Shown: positions 1-6,028, numbered from the stretch's first letter. The stretch is DNA of 6,113 nt from Clostridia bacterium (GCA_017445685.1 JAFSTS010000290.1:1-6113); one strand, 5' to 3'. Made by a program: numbers and translations. Notes: generated from the letters alone by a model not told the origin.

Positions 1-1
1 C

Positions 2-1231
2 AGGGTTGTCGATAACGAGAGAATCCCCGAACCCGGCGTTCTGACATACAGGGGCATAGACATAAACGATATCGTCGCGGGATGTACGGGACAAAACCGT
101 TTCGGTTTTGAGGAGGTCGGCTATCTCCTTCTGTTCGGAAAACTGCCGACCCATTCACAGCTTGAAGCGTTCCGTGCCGTGCTCGGCGAATGCCGCGAGC
201 TTCCCGAATACTTTGCCGAGGATATGATAATCAAGGCTCCGTCACCAAATATAATGAACAAGCTTGCAAGAAGCGTCCTGTCACTTTATTCATACGATTC
301 AAATCCCGACAGCATCGAGCTTGAAAACCTGATCCGTCAGTCGCTCAGGCTTATTTCCCAGCTTCCGACGATCATGTCGTATGCGTATCAGGTCAAAAGG
401 AAAAAATATTATAACAAGAGTATGTATATCCATCCGCTTGACCCGAATCAGTCTACGGCTGAATCTATTCTCAGGACGATTCGAAGCGACAGACATTTTA
501 CCGACGAGGAGGCAAAGCTTCTTGACAAGTGCCTGATGATCCATGCCGAACATAGCGGCGGCAACAACTCAAGCTTTGCCACAAGGGTGCTTTCTTCAAG
601 CGGAACAGATACCTACGCTGCCATCTCAGCCGGCATAGGCTCGCTGAAAGGCCCCAAGCACGGCGGCGCGAACATCAAGGTTCACGAAATGGTCGAAGAA
701 ATGGAAAAAGGCATAAAGGATGTCACCGACGAAAACCGGGTCGCCGACTATATTGCTAAAATCATCAGCCGTCAGGCAGGCGACGGAACAGGACTTGTCT
801 ACGGAATGGGACATGCCGTTTACACCATGTCCGATCCGAGAGCGCAGGTGCTCAAAGCCCAGCTTGAAAAATGCAGCCTGAACGACGAGCTGTCAAGCAG
901 GTTTGCGCTGCTTAAAAACATTGAAAAAATGACTCCTGTTGTGTTCAAGCAGCAAAAGAAACATTCAAAAACAATGTGCGCAAATGTCGACTTGTACTCA
1001 GGTCTTGTCTACGATCATCTGAAGATACCGTGCGATCTGTTCACTCCGCTTTTTGCAATTGCAAGAATGCCCGGCTGGTGCGCGCACAGAATCGAGGAGA
1101 TCATCACTTCAAAGAAGATAATCCGTCCGGCATACAAGAGCGTTTCGTTCTCAAACAGGTATGTGCCGATCGACGAGAGAAAAGAGTCCGTGTCGCCTAC
1201 GGAGTATATTCCAACAGAGGAGCGTGTTTAA
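2..1231 (+). CDS. gltA: Citrate synthase (Si-type), 5'-truncated by the window edge
   Basis: This enzyme condenses acetyl-CoA with oxaloacetate to give citrate in the cytoplasm. In anaerobic Clostridia it usually feeds 2-oxoglutarate and glutamate synthesis. The reading frame is open from base 2, giving 409 visible codons. I expect about 40 N-terminal residues to be missing, because relatives are near 450 aa; the in-frame GTG at 179 is internal, since conserved family sequence (YRGIDINDIV, FEEVGYLLLFGKLPT) lies upstream of it. The three catalytic residues are present: His in GPKHGGAN (codon 659-661), His in GMGHAVY (codon 812-814) and Asp in NVDLYSG (codon 989-991). The substrate-binding DPRA and the family motif MPGWCAHRIEE are also intact. 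These motifs place it in the ordinary Si-type family rather than the unrelated Re-citrate synthase of some clostridia. A 2-methylcitrate synthase activity cannot be excluded from sequence. The symbol is generic; Bacillus calls its main enzyme citZ. The stop codon abuts the next gene. Confidence 0.95.
   Translation, partial: RVVDNERIPEPGVLTYRGIDINDIVAGCTGQNRFGFEEVGYLLLFGKLPTHSQLEAFRAVLGECRELPEYFAEDMIIKAPSPNIMNKLARSVLSLYSYDSNPDSIELENLIRQSLRLISQLPTIMSYAYQVKRKKYYNKSMYIHPLDPNQSTAESILRTIRSDRHFTDEEAKLLDKCLMIHAEHSGGNNSSFATRVLSSSGTDTYAAISAGIGSLKGPKHGGANIKVHEMVEEMEKGIKDVTDENRVADYIAKIISRQAGDGTGLVYGMGHAVYTMSDPRAQVLKAQLEKCSLNDELSSRFALLKNIEKMTPVVFKQQKKHSKTMCANVDLYSGLVYDHLKIPCDLFTPLFAIARMPGWCAHRIEEIITSKKIIRPAYKSVSFSNRYVPIDERKESVSPTEYIPTEERV
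1216..1222 (+). promoter_or_regulatory. Shine-Dalgarno site for the 8-TM membrane protein gene
   Basis: AGAGGAG lies inside the last codons of the citrate synthase gene, nine bases before the ATG at 1232. It supports that start and shows that the membrane protein has its own ribosome entry even though there are no intergenic bases. Confidence 0.7.
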
Positions 1232-2182
1232 ATGAGTATCAAGGGAAGTTCAGGCAAGATAAAAACAGAAGCCGCTTTGCCGATATTTCTCGTTTTTGCG
1301 GTCATTGCCGCCGCATTGAGACTGTATCAGTATTTCACAATAATCGAGACAGATACCGGATTTTTCAGCGAAGAAAATTTTACTGTACCGTTGCTTTACG
1401 GGATCCTGGCTGTTGCAGGCGTACTGATTTTTGTAATTACTTATCTTGCAAAAAAAGTTCCGCTTTCCACATTGCCTGAGGGAAAAAGTATACCTCTTGC
1501 AATTGCGGGATCAATTTTTTCGTTGTCATTCCTTATCGACGCGGCAATTCAGTTCTACAGTTGTACTGTGATTTCGTCTGCCACCGGATCCATGGAATAT
1601 CTTACTTCAAGCGGAGCTATCTCCTATCTTTTCAAGTCAGGCATGGCTCCAAAGGGGCTTGAAGCGTTTTTCGCGCTTCTTTCGGCAGTGTATTTTCTGA
1701 TATTTGCAATAAAATTCTTCGGCGCTTCAGTGAGTGTTCAGAACAGGAAAATTCTTGCCGTCATGCCGGTGTTTTGGGCGACGGCGAGAATGCTGCAGCG
1801 TTTTACAAGAACGATCAGCATAATCTATGTTTCCGATCTTTTGCTTGAGCTTTTCATGATAGCGTTCATGATGATGTTCTTTTTGTCATTTGCGCAGCTT
1901 GCTTCAAATGTCAATTCCAGACATGTCGTCAACAAAATATACGCCTATGGTCTTATCGGAGCGCTTCTTGCGGCAGTTGTTGCAGTTCCGAGACTTGTTG
2001 TTCTGATAGTCGAGCCGTCAAGGATCGTAAGCAATGATCCTCTTGAAATTTGCGACATAGGATACCTGATTTTTGCAGTTGTCTTGTGCTGTGAAATGAT
2101 AAAAATGCCTACAGAGGACAATATCACGCTCAAGGAAGTTGAAAAGCTTCAAAAGGAACACGAACAGCAAGAAGAAAACTAA
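1232..2182 (+). CDS. Polytopic membrane protein of unknown function, about 8 TM segments
   Basis: I do not recognise a named family. The 316-residue product is strongly hydrophobic, with likely membrane segments near residues 15-33, 52-73, 86-109, 142-163, 173-188 (weaker), 199-224, 235-260 and 272-291. A charged, coil-like C-terminal tail rich in Glu and Lys follows (about 292-316). There is no cleavable signal peptide; the first segment looks like an uncleaved anchor after a short basic N-terminus (KGSSGKIK). Arginines sit in or near segments 1, 5 and 7 (for example R30, R186, R254), which is unusual for a passive anchor and might mark a ligand or helix-packing site. No Walker, histidine-kinase, protease or metal-binding motif is visible. 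The start is the first ATG, directly after the citrate synthase stop, with a good Shine-Dalgarno site. An AEC transporter gene follows after 18 bases, so co-expression with both neighbours is likely. A transport or membrane-sensing role is only a guess. Confidence 0.85.
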   Translation: MSIKGSSGKIKTEAALPIFLVFAVIAAALRLYQYFTIIETDTGFFSEENFTVPLLYGILAVAGVLIFVITYLAKKVPLSTLPEGKSIPLAIAGSIFSLSFLIDAAIQFYSCTVISSATGSMEYLTSSGAISYLFKSGMAPKGLEAFFALLSAVYFLIFAIKFFGASVSVQNRKILAVMPVFWATARMLQRFTRTISIIYVSDLLLELFMIAFMMMFFLSFAQLASNVNSRHVVNKIYAYGLIGALLAAVVAVPRLVVLIVEPSRIVSNDPLEICDIGYLIFAVVLCCEMIKMPTEDNITLKEVEKLQKEHEQQEEN

Positions 2183-2190
2183 TCCGAAAA

Positions 2191-2196
2191 AGAGGT
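2191..2196 (+). promoter_or_regulatory. Shine-Dalgarno site for the AEC transporter gene
   Basis: AGAGGT in the short gap after the membrane protein stop codon lies four bases before the ATG at 2201. It is a moderate match that supports this start. The 18-base gap leaves no room for a promoter or terminator. Confidence 0.55.
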
Positions 2197-2200
2197 CAAA

Positions 2201-3130
2201 ATGTTTTTTAGCAATCTCCTGATCGTTTCAAAACAGGTCGCCATTCTCTATGTACTGGTGGCGCTCGGCTTTGTTGTCGATAAAGTTGGAATATTTAAAG
2301 ATAAAACGGCCAAGCTTTCCAACGATCTTTTATTTTATATTATAACGCCTGCGGTTATGATCAGGTCGTTTATGGAGGTTGACGGCTCAAAGGAGAATAT
2401 CAAAAATCTCCTGATAGCCGCCGCTCTCGGCGCAGCTCTCCAGACGCTCGGCGCAGTGCTTGCCGAAATATTTTTCAGAGACAAAAACGATCCCGATAAC
2501 TGTGTGTATAAGCTTGCGACATCTTACGGGAATGTCGGCTATATGGCTTTGCCGCTGGCGCAGGCGATGTTCGGAGCGCAGGGCGTTTTCTTCTGTTCGG
2601 GAGTTGTTATCGTTTTCAATATTTTCAATTTCACTCACGGCATACAGATAGTCTCGGGCGAAGGAAAATTTGATTTGAAAAAGCTTGTCCTCAACCCCGG
2701 AACGATAGCTGTGCTTATCGGACTGCCGTTTTTGATTTTTCATATTCCCGTGCCTGAGATCGTGGCAAAACCGATGGATTATGTCGCGTCGCTTCAAACT
2801 CCGCTTGCGATGATCTTCTTTGGAACATATCTTGCAAACACCGATTTGAAAACGATGTTTCAAAACAAAAAAATCTATCTTACAACATTCTTAAAGCTCA
2901 TTGCCATTCCGCTTATCATGCTTGGGATCATGAAGCTTTTCGGCGTTGGAAAAGAAATGACGAGCGCAATATTGATCTCTGCGTCAGCGCCGAGCGCGAA
3001 TATGACGGTCATGTTCAGCGCAAAATACGGAAAAGATGTAGGTCTTGCTTCGAAGCTTGTTGCTGTGTGTAGCTTTGTTTCGATCGTTACTATGCCCGTG
3101 ATGATAGCGTTTGGATCGCTTTTTAATTGA
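2201..3130 (+). CDS. AEC family transporter (auxin efflux carrier / malate permease type)
   Basis: This is a predicted secondary transporter of the cytoplasmic membrane. Characterised bacterial members of the family (PF03547) move organic anions such as malate or malonate; the substrate cannot be read from sequence. The 309-residue length is normal, and about ten membrane segments are visible (near residues 7-26, 38-56, 66-90, 103-123, 126-148, 165-185, 195-212, 225-247, 253-272 and 284-306). Family features include the N-terminal LGFVVDKVGIF with FYIITPAVM, the NVGYMALPL motif around residues 111-119, and SAPSANMTVMFSAKYGKD around 262-279. These correspond to the two broken-helix regions of the PIN/AEC fold. 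A long hydrophilic loop (about 150-164) divides the two five-helix halves. The gene follows two genes probably in the same transcript, the first encoding citrate synthase, so an organic-acid substrate is a reasonable inference but unproven. The next gene starts four bases after its stop. Confidence 0.9.
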   Translation: MFFSNLLIVSKQVAILYVLVALGFVVDKVGIFKDKTAKLSNDLLFYIITPAVMIRSFMEVDGSKENIKNLLIAAALGAALQTLGAVLAEIFFRDKNDPDNCVYKLATSYGNVGYMALPLAQAMFGAQGVFFCSGVVIVFNIFNFTHGIQIVSGEGKFDLKKLVLNPGTIAVLIGLPFLIFHIPVPEIVAKPMDYVASLQTPLAMIFFGTYLANTDLKTMFQNKKIYLTTFLKLIAIPLIMLGIMKLFGVGKEMTSAILISASAPSANMTVMFSAKYGKDVGLASKLVAVCSFVSIVTMPVMIAFGSLFN

Positions 3131-3134
3131 AAAA

Positions 3135-3938
3135 ATGAAAGAAAAAGTTGAAAAAATCATTTCGCGCTTTACAGAGGATTTCGGCTTTTGTGAATTTGAA
3201 AAAGTTGCTCCTCATCTCATTGAATGCGCGAACAAAAGGAAAATACCCGAAAGTGCAAAAACGGTTATCACAGTGATTTTTCCGTACTGTCTCGACGACG
3301 AACTGTACGAAAACCTGAATGTTTCAAGGTATGCCGCCGTGCCGGATTATCATCTTGTTGCAGGCAAATATCTTGAAAAAATTGTCATCGCGCTGAAAGA
3401 GGAATTTGCAGACGAAGATTTTGTGTTTTTTACCGACAATTCGCCGATAAGCGAGGTTGCGACTGCGTGCGCTTCAGGTCTTGGAGTCGTGGGCAGAAAC
3501 GGTCTTTTGATAAACGATAAATACGGCTCGTGGGTTTTCATAGGGGAAATAGTTACCACGCTTGATGTCGGAAAAACCTCGGTTGAGATCAAAAGATGCC
3601 TCGACTGCGGCAAATGTGTCAGGGAATGTCCTGTTTCGGCTCTGAGCGAGGAAAACTTCGGCAGAGATATCTGCCTTTCCAATGTAAGCCAGAAAAAAGG
3701 CGAGATCCCCGAAGAATATCAGCTTCTTATGCAGAAATACGGCTGCGCGTGGGGATGCGACATCTGCCAGCAGGTCTGCCCCATGAACAAAGGCAAAAGA
3801 AAAACTGCCATCGAAGAATTTATTAAGGGGTTTGTATCTCATGTAGATGAAGGCGTTGAAGTCGAGGGCAGAGCTTTTGCGTGGCGCGGAGAAAAAGTGA
3901 TAAAAAGAAACCTTGAGATAATCAATAAAAAGCGGTGA
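3135..3938 (+). CDS. QueG-like double [4Fe-4S] protein (short epoxyqueuosine reductase homologue)
   Basis: QueG reduces epoxyqueuosine to queuosine in the tRNA anticodon, using cobalamin and two [4Fe-4S] clusters. This protein has the DUF1730-like core: FFTDNSPISE with the expected catalytic-type Asp (D101), GLGVVGRNGLLI and GSWVFIGEI. The ferredoxin-like cysteines follow: CLDCGKC with a further CP (C155, C158, C161, C165), then C180 and the CDIC...CP group (C208, C211, C215), plus an extra Cys at 204. It has 267 residues and ends just after an RGEKVIKRNL motif, where canonical QueG proteins continue for about 100 residues or more. It may therefore be a compact QueG or a paralogue with another role. 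I chose ATG 3135; the in-frame TTG at 3111 would add eight residues and overlap the transporter gene. Neither has a clear Shine-Dalgarno site, and the gap to the upstream stop is four bases, so translational coupling is likely. holB follows after four bases. Confidence 0.8.
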   Translation: MKEKVEKIISRFTEDFGFCEFEKVAPHLIECANKRKIPESAKTVITVIFPYCLDDELYENLNVSRYAAVPDYHLVAGKYLEKIVIALKEEFADEDFVFFTDNSPISEVATACASGLGVVGRNGLLINDKYGSWVFIGEIVTTLDVGKTSVEIKRCLDCGKCVRECPVSALSEENFGRDICLSNVSQKKGEIPEEYQLLMQKYGCAWGCDICQQVCPMNKGKRKTAIEEFIKGFVSHVDEGVEVEGRAFAWRGEKVIKRNLEIINKKR

Positions 3939-3939
3939 G
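3934..3939 (+). promoter_or_regulatory. Shine-Dalgarno site for holB, overlapping the upstream stop codon
   Basis: GGTGAG spans the TGA stop of the QueG-like gene (3936-3938) and lies three bases before the ATG at 3943. The spacing is short but usable. The arrangement is typical of coupled translation inside an operon. Confidence 0.5.
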
Positions 3940-3942
3940 AAA

Positions 3943-4818
3943 ATGAATTTTTCCGGCATCGGCATTGATGAAAATCTGAAAACTCAAATTGAAAATTGCT
4001 TTTCGTCCGGAAGAGTTCCGCACGCTTTCATCATTGAAGGCGCAAAAGAGGACGAAAGACGCGCTCTTGCCGATTTTCTTGCTAAGATTTTTGTATGCAA
4101 GAGTGATGAAAAGCCCTGCGGAGTTTGCTCCGGGTGCAGAAAAATCGAATCAAAAAGCCATCTGGATTATAAAATATATGAGGGCAAGGGTAAAAGCGGT
4201 GCTGTTTCAATCGACGATATCAGACAGCTTCGGCAGGATGTGTATATTTCCCCGAATGAAGCGGAAAGGAAAATTTATCTTGTCTGCAACGCCCATAAGA
4301 TGAACGAATATGCCCAGAATGCTTTGCTCAAATGTCTCGAGGAGCCGCCTTCTTACGCGGTGATCATACTCGAATGTGAGGAGAGAACACAGCTTCTTGA
4401 AACCGTGCGTTCACGCTGCGCAGGGTTTCGAGTGGGTGAAATGGAAAAGCAGGAGCTTTCTCAAAAAAAGCTTGAAGAAGCGCAGAAGCTTTCAACGCAG
4501 CTTGCAAAGGCGATCGTCGATCCCACAGAGGCTTCGCTTATGGCGCTTATAGGGGCATTTGAAAAAGACAAGGAGCTTTTGAAACTTTGTATTCGCTGTC
4601 TGGTTGAGATCCTCAGAGACGCGATAGTGTCATCTCAGGGCATCGAGGGTGAATACGGCATAGGAGTGTCCGCGCTTTGCGATAATCTGACTGTCGGACA
4701 GATGATGAAAATGATAAGCTCGCTCAATATTATTGATGAAGATATTGATAAAAATGCAAACAACGCTCTTTTACTGAGCCGTATGTGCTATATGCTCAGA
4801 AGAGATGCTCAAAGATAG
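3943..4818 (+). CDS. holB: DNA polymerase III delta' subunit
   Basis: Delta' is part of the clamp-loader complex that opens the sliding clamp and places it on primed DNA. The 291-residue protein shows the family layout. An AAA+-like N-terminal part includes GRVPHAFIIEG (residues 23-33). The Walker A site is degenerate (GAKEDERRA, with no GKT/GKS), as expected for delta', which does not hydrolyse ATP. A zinc-binding Cys set follows (C52, C59, C62, C65), then the VSIDDIRQLRQDV segment, NALLKCLEEPP (126-135) and the SRC sensor motif (157-159). The C-terminal part (from about 170) is less conserved and should form the collar domain; its length is slightly below that of Bacillus or E. coli delta'. 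The ATG follows the QueG-like stop by four bases. ricT lies downstream, as in many Firmicutes, which supports the assignment. In Bacillus the upstream neighbours include tmk and yaaR; here they are a QueG-like gene and a transporter gene. Confidence 0.93.
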   Translation: MNFSGIGIDENLKTQIENCFSSGRVPHAFIIEGAKEDERRALADFLAKIFVCKSDEKPCGVCSGCRKIESKSHLDYKIYEGKGKSGAVSIDDIRQLRQDVYISPNEAERKIYLVCNAHKMNEYAQNALLKCLEEPPSYAVIILECEERTQLLETVRSRCAGFRVGEMEKQELSQKKLEEAQKLSTQLAKAIVDPTEASLMALIGAFEKDKELLKLCIRCLVEILRDAIVSSQGIEGEYGIGVSALCDNLTVGQMMKMISSLNIIDEDIDKNANNALLLSRMCYMLRRDAQR

Positions 4819-4845
4819 CAATCAATCTAAATAAAACGAAAGGAT

Positions 4846-4859
4846 CGCAGTCATCTGCG
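4846..4859 (+). other. Small hairpin in the holB-ricT spacer
   Basis: CGCAG (4846-4850) and CTGCG (4855-4859) form a perfect 5-bp stem with a 4-base TCAT loop. It sits between an upstream AAAGGA (4839-4844), which resembles a Shine-Dalgarno sequence, and the ricT ATG at 4872. No U-tract follows, so it is not an intrinsic terminator. It may be chance, or it may shorten the effective distance between AAAGGA and the start codon. Confidence 0.35.
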
Positions 4860-4871
4860 CAGAAGAAAAAC

Positions 4872-5738
4872 ATGACGGAAGTAGTCGGAATTAAATTCAG
4901 AGAGGTCGGAAAGATTTATTATTTTGACCCCGATTCCATGAAAATAGAAAAAGGCGTAAAGGTCATCGTTGAAACAGCGAGAGGCATGGAATGCGGCGAT
5001 GTTGTCGTTTCCAACAAAATGGTAAACGATGAGGAGATAGTTCCTCCGCTGAAGAAAGTAATTCGTGTTGCCACGCCCGACGACCTGAAAAAGCTTGAAG
5101 AAAACAAGCTCAAGGAACAAAAAGCGTTTGATATCTGCAAGAAGAAGATAGTCGAGCACAAGCTTGATATGGATCTTGTCAATGTTGAATATACATTTGA
5201 CGCAAGCAAGATCACATTTTATTTCACCTCTGACGGCAGAGTCGATTTCAGGGAAATGGTCAAGGATCTTGCCTCGGTTTTCAGAACGAGGATAGAGCTC
5301 AGACAGATCGGCGTGCGCGACGAGGCGAAGATGATCGGCGGTCTTGGAATGTGCGGCAGGGAGATCTGCTGCAGCTCATATCTTGACGGCTTCAGACCCG
5401 TTTCCATAAAGATGGCAAAGGAACAGGGACTTTCCCTGAATCCTGCCAAGATCAGCGGAACCTGCGGAAGACTCATGTGCTGCCTTAAAAATGAGCAGGA
5501 TGTTTACGAACATCTTTTGAAAGTTACTCCAAAGGTCGGCGCAGTTGTAAAGACATCGGACGGAAAAGGTATTGTGATCGAGGCAAATATGCTTAAAGGC
5601 ACACTGAAAGTAAGGCTGGACAAGAATCCGGACGCAGCGCCGAAATCCTTTAGCCGCAAGGATGTCAAGATCATCAAGGACGCGCAGATCAAACTGAGCC
5701 GCGAAGAAATTGACGCGATGAAGGACATTGAAAACTGA
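4872..5738 (+). CDS. ricT: PSP1-domain protein RicT (YaaT), RNA-processing and signalling factor
   Basis: In Bacillus subtilis RicT works with RicA (YlbF) and RicF (YmcA) as a Fe-S-containing complex that promotes RNase Y-dependent mRNA maturation and affects competence, sporulation and biofilm formation. The 288-residue protein begins with the typical MTEVVGIKFREVGKIYYFDP. The PSP1 core shows GMCGREICCSSYL and GTCGRLMCCL, giving conserved cysteines C161, C166, C167, C198, C203 and C204, which in this family are linked to cluster binding. A KOW-like segment (GAVVKTSDGKGIVIE, about 223-237) and a charged C-terminus follow. I chose ATG 4872 because family homology begins there. The open frame extends to ATG 4785, but those 29 extra residues overlap holB and look like an out-of-frame reading of it. 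The Shine-Dalgarno match close to 4872 is weak (AGAAG). Placement after holB matches the usual Firmicutes order. Whether RicA and RicF partners exist elsewhere in this genome is not visible. Confidence 0.92.
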   Translation: MTEVVGIKFREVGKIYYFDPDSMKIEKGVKVIVETARGMECGDVVVSNKMVNDEEIVPPLKKVIRVATPDDLKKLEENKLKEQKAFDICKKKIVEHKLDMDLVNVEYTFDASKITFYFTSDGRVDFREMVKDLASVFRTRIELRQIGVRDEAKMIGGLGMCGREICCSSYLDGFRPVSIKMAKEQGLSLNPAKISGTCGRLMCCLKNEQDVYEHLLKVTPKVGAVVKTSDGKGIVIEANMLKGTLKVRLDKNPDAAPKSFSRKDVKIIKDAQIKLSREEIDAMKDIEN

Positions 5739-5777
5739 TTTGGCAGTATCGCTTAAAAACTTTATAACAAAAAACTA

Positions 5778-5805
5778 TTGATTTTTTCTGAATATGTGCT
5801 ACAAT
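5778..5805 (+). promoter_or_regulatory. Extended -10 sigma-A-type promoter for the ferredoxin gene
   Basis: A -35-like TTGATT (5778-5783) and a -10 TACAAT (5800-5805) are 16 bases apart. A TGC immediately before the -10 gives an extended -10 element (TGn). The surrounding region (5751-5810) is AT-rich and non-coding. Transcription would start near 5812, giving a leader of about 46 bases. The match to the vegetative consensus is good, consistent with strong, independent expression of ferredoxin. Confidence 0.75.
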
Positions 5806-5810
5806 AGTTT

Positions 5811-5831
5811 AAACGGAACGAAACCGTTTCG
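5811..5831 (+). promoter_or_regulatory. Inverted repeat at the predicted ferredoxin transcription start
   Basis: Two overlapping perfect inverted repeats lie just downstream of the -10 box: AAACGG (5811-5816) with CCGTTT (5824-5829), and CGAAAC (5819-5824) with GTTTCG (5826-5831) around a single C. The second is a compact 13-base palindrome. Its position at and just after the predicted +1 suits a repressor operator or a 5'-leader hairpin. No regulator can be named from this sequence. Confidence 0.4.
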
Positions 5832-5840
5832 AAAATACTA

Positions 5841-5850
5841 AAGGGGAGGT
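5841..5850 (+). promoter_or_regulatory. Strong Shine-Dalgarno site for the ferredoxin gene
   Basis: AAGGGGAGGT is a near-perfect anti-16S match, placed seven bases before the ATG at 5858. It is the best ribosome-binding site in the window and fixes the start of a short gene. Confidence 0.85.
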
Positions 5851-5857
5851 TAAGATT

Positions 5858-6028
5858 ATGGCTTATCAAATTTCAGACGATTGCATTTCCTGCGGCGCGT
5901 GCCAGGCAGAATGTCCTACAGGCGCTATTTCTGAAGGCGAAGACAAGTATGTTATCGACGCAGACACTTGCATCGATTGCGGTTCTTGTGAATCTGTTTG
6001 CCCTGTCGAAGCTCCGAAGCAGGCATAA
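5858..6028 (+). CDS. Clostridial-type 2[4Fe-4S] ferredoxin, 56 aa
   Basis: This is a small soluble cytoplasmic electron carrier of low potential, used in anaerobes by enzymes such as pyruvate:ferredoxin oxidoreductase, hydrogenase and Rnf. The 56-residue product has two CxxCxxCxxxCP sets: C9, C12, C15, C19 and C38, C41, C44, C48. Each cluster is built from three cysteines of one set and the last cysteine of the other. The two halves resemble each other (CISCGACQAECP and CIDCGSCESVCP), reflecting the ancient internal duplication of this family. The start MAYQISDDC and the centre VIDADTCIDCG are characteristic of clostridial ferredoxins, and the length is the usual 55-56 residues. It has its own extended -10 promoter and a very strong ribosome-binding site, so it is probably monocistronic and highly expressed. 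It is separated from ricT by 119 bases. Confidence 0.97.
   Translation: MAYQISDDCISCGACQAECPTGAISEGEDKYVIDADTCIDCGSCESVCPVEAPKQA

Noticed and set aside
93..109. Perfect inverted repeat AAAACCG-TTT-CGGTTTT inside the citrate synthase gene; it shares an 11-mer (AAACCGTTTCG) with the ferredoxin leader palindrome.
   Set aside because: It lies in conserved coding sequence and is explained by the codons for QNRFGF. The shared 11-mer is most likely chance, with no promoter nearby.
976..1479. Overlapping + strand open frame of 167 codons across the citrate synthase/membrane protein junction.
   Set aside because: It is a basic, Cys/Arg-rich translation typical of an out-of-frame reading; it overlaps two well-supported genes and has no Shine-Dalgarno site or family resemblance.
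2424..2462. Short repeat CTCGGCGCAG occurring twice within the transporter gene.
   Set aside because: It encodes alternating Leu, Gly and Ala in a membrane helix and is explained by codon reuse.
2387..2863. Minus-strand open frame of 158 codons opposite the AEC transporter gene, and similar antisense frames elsewhere (for example 3474-3965, 4851-5159).
   Set aside because: All lie opposite genes with clear family motifs, have no promoter or ribosome-binding support, and translate to low-quality Ser/Arg- or Phe-rich sequence.
4846..4859. The holB-ricT spacer hairpin as an intrinsic terminator.
   Set aside because: The stem is only 5 bp and is followed by an A-rich stretch with no T-tract.
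4785..4871. N-terminal extension of ricT starting at ATG 4785.
   Set aside because: The 29 extra residues overlap the holB end in another frame and are not part of the PSP1 family, whose homology starts at MTEVVG (ATG 4872).
5739..5777. Possible terminator after ricT.
   Set aside because: I see A- and T-rich runs but no stem of useful length; the later T-run (5782-5787) overlaps the ferredoxin promoter region.
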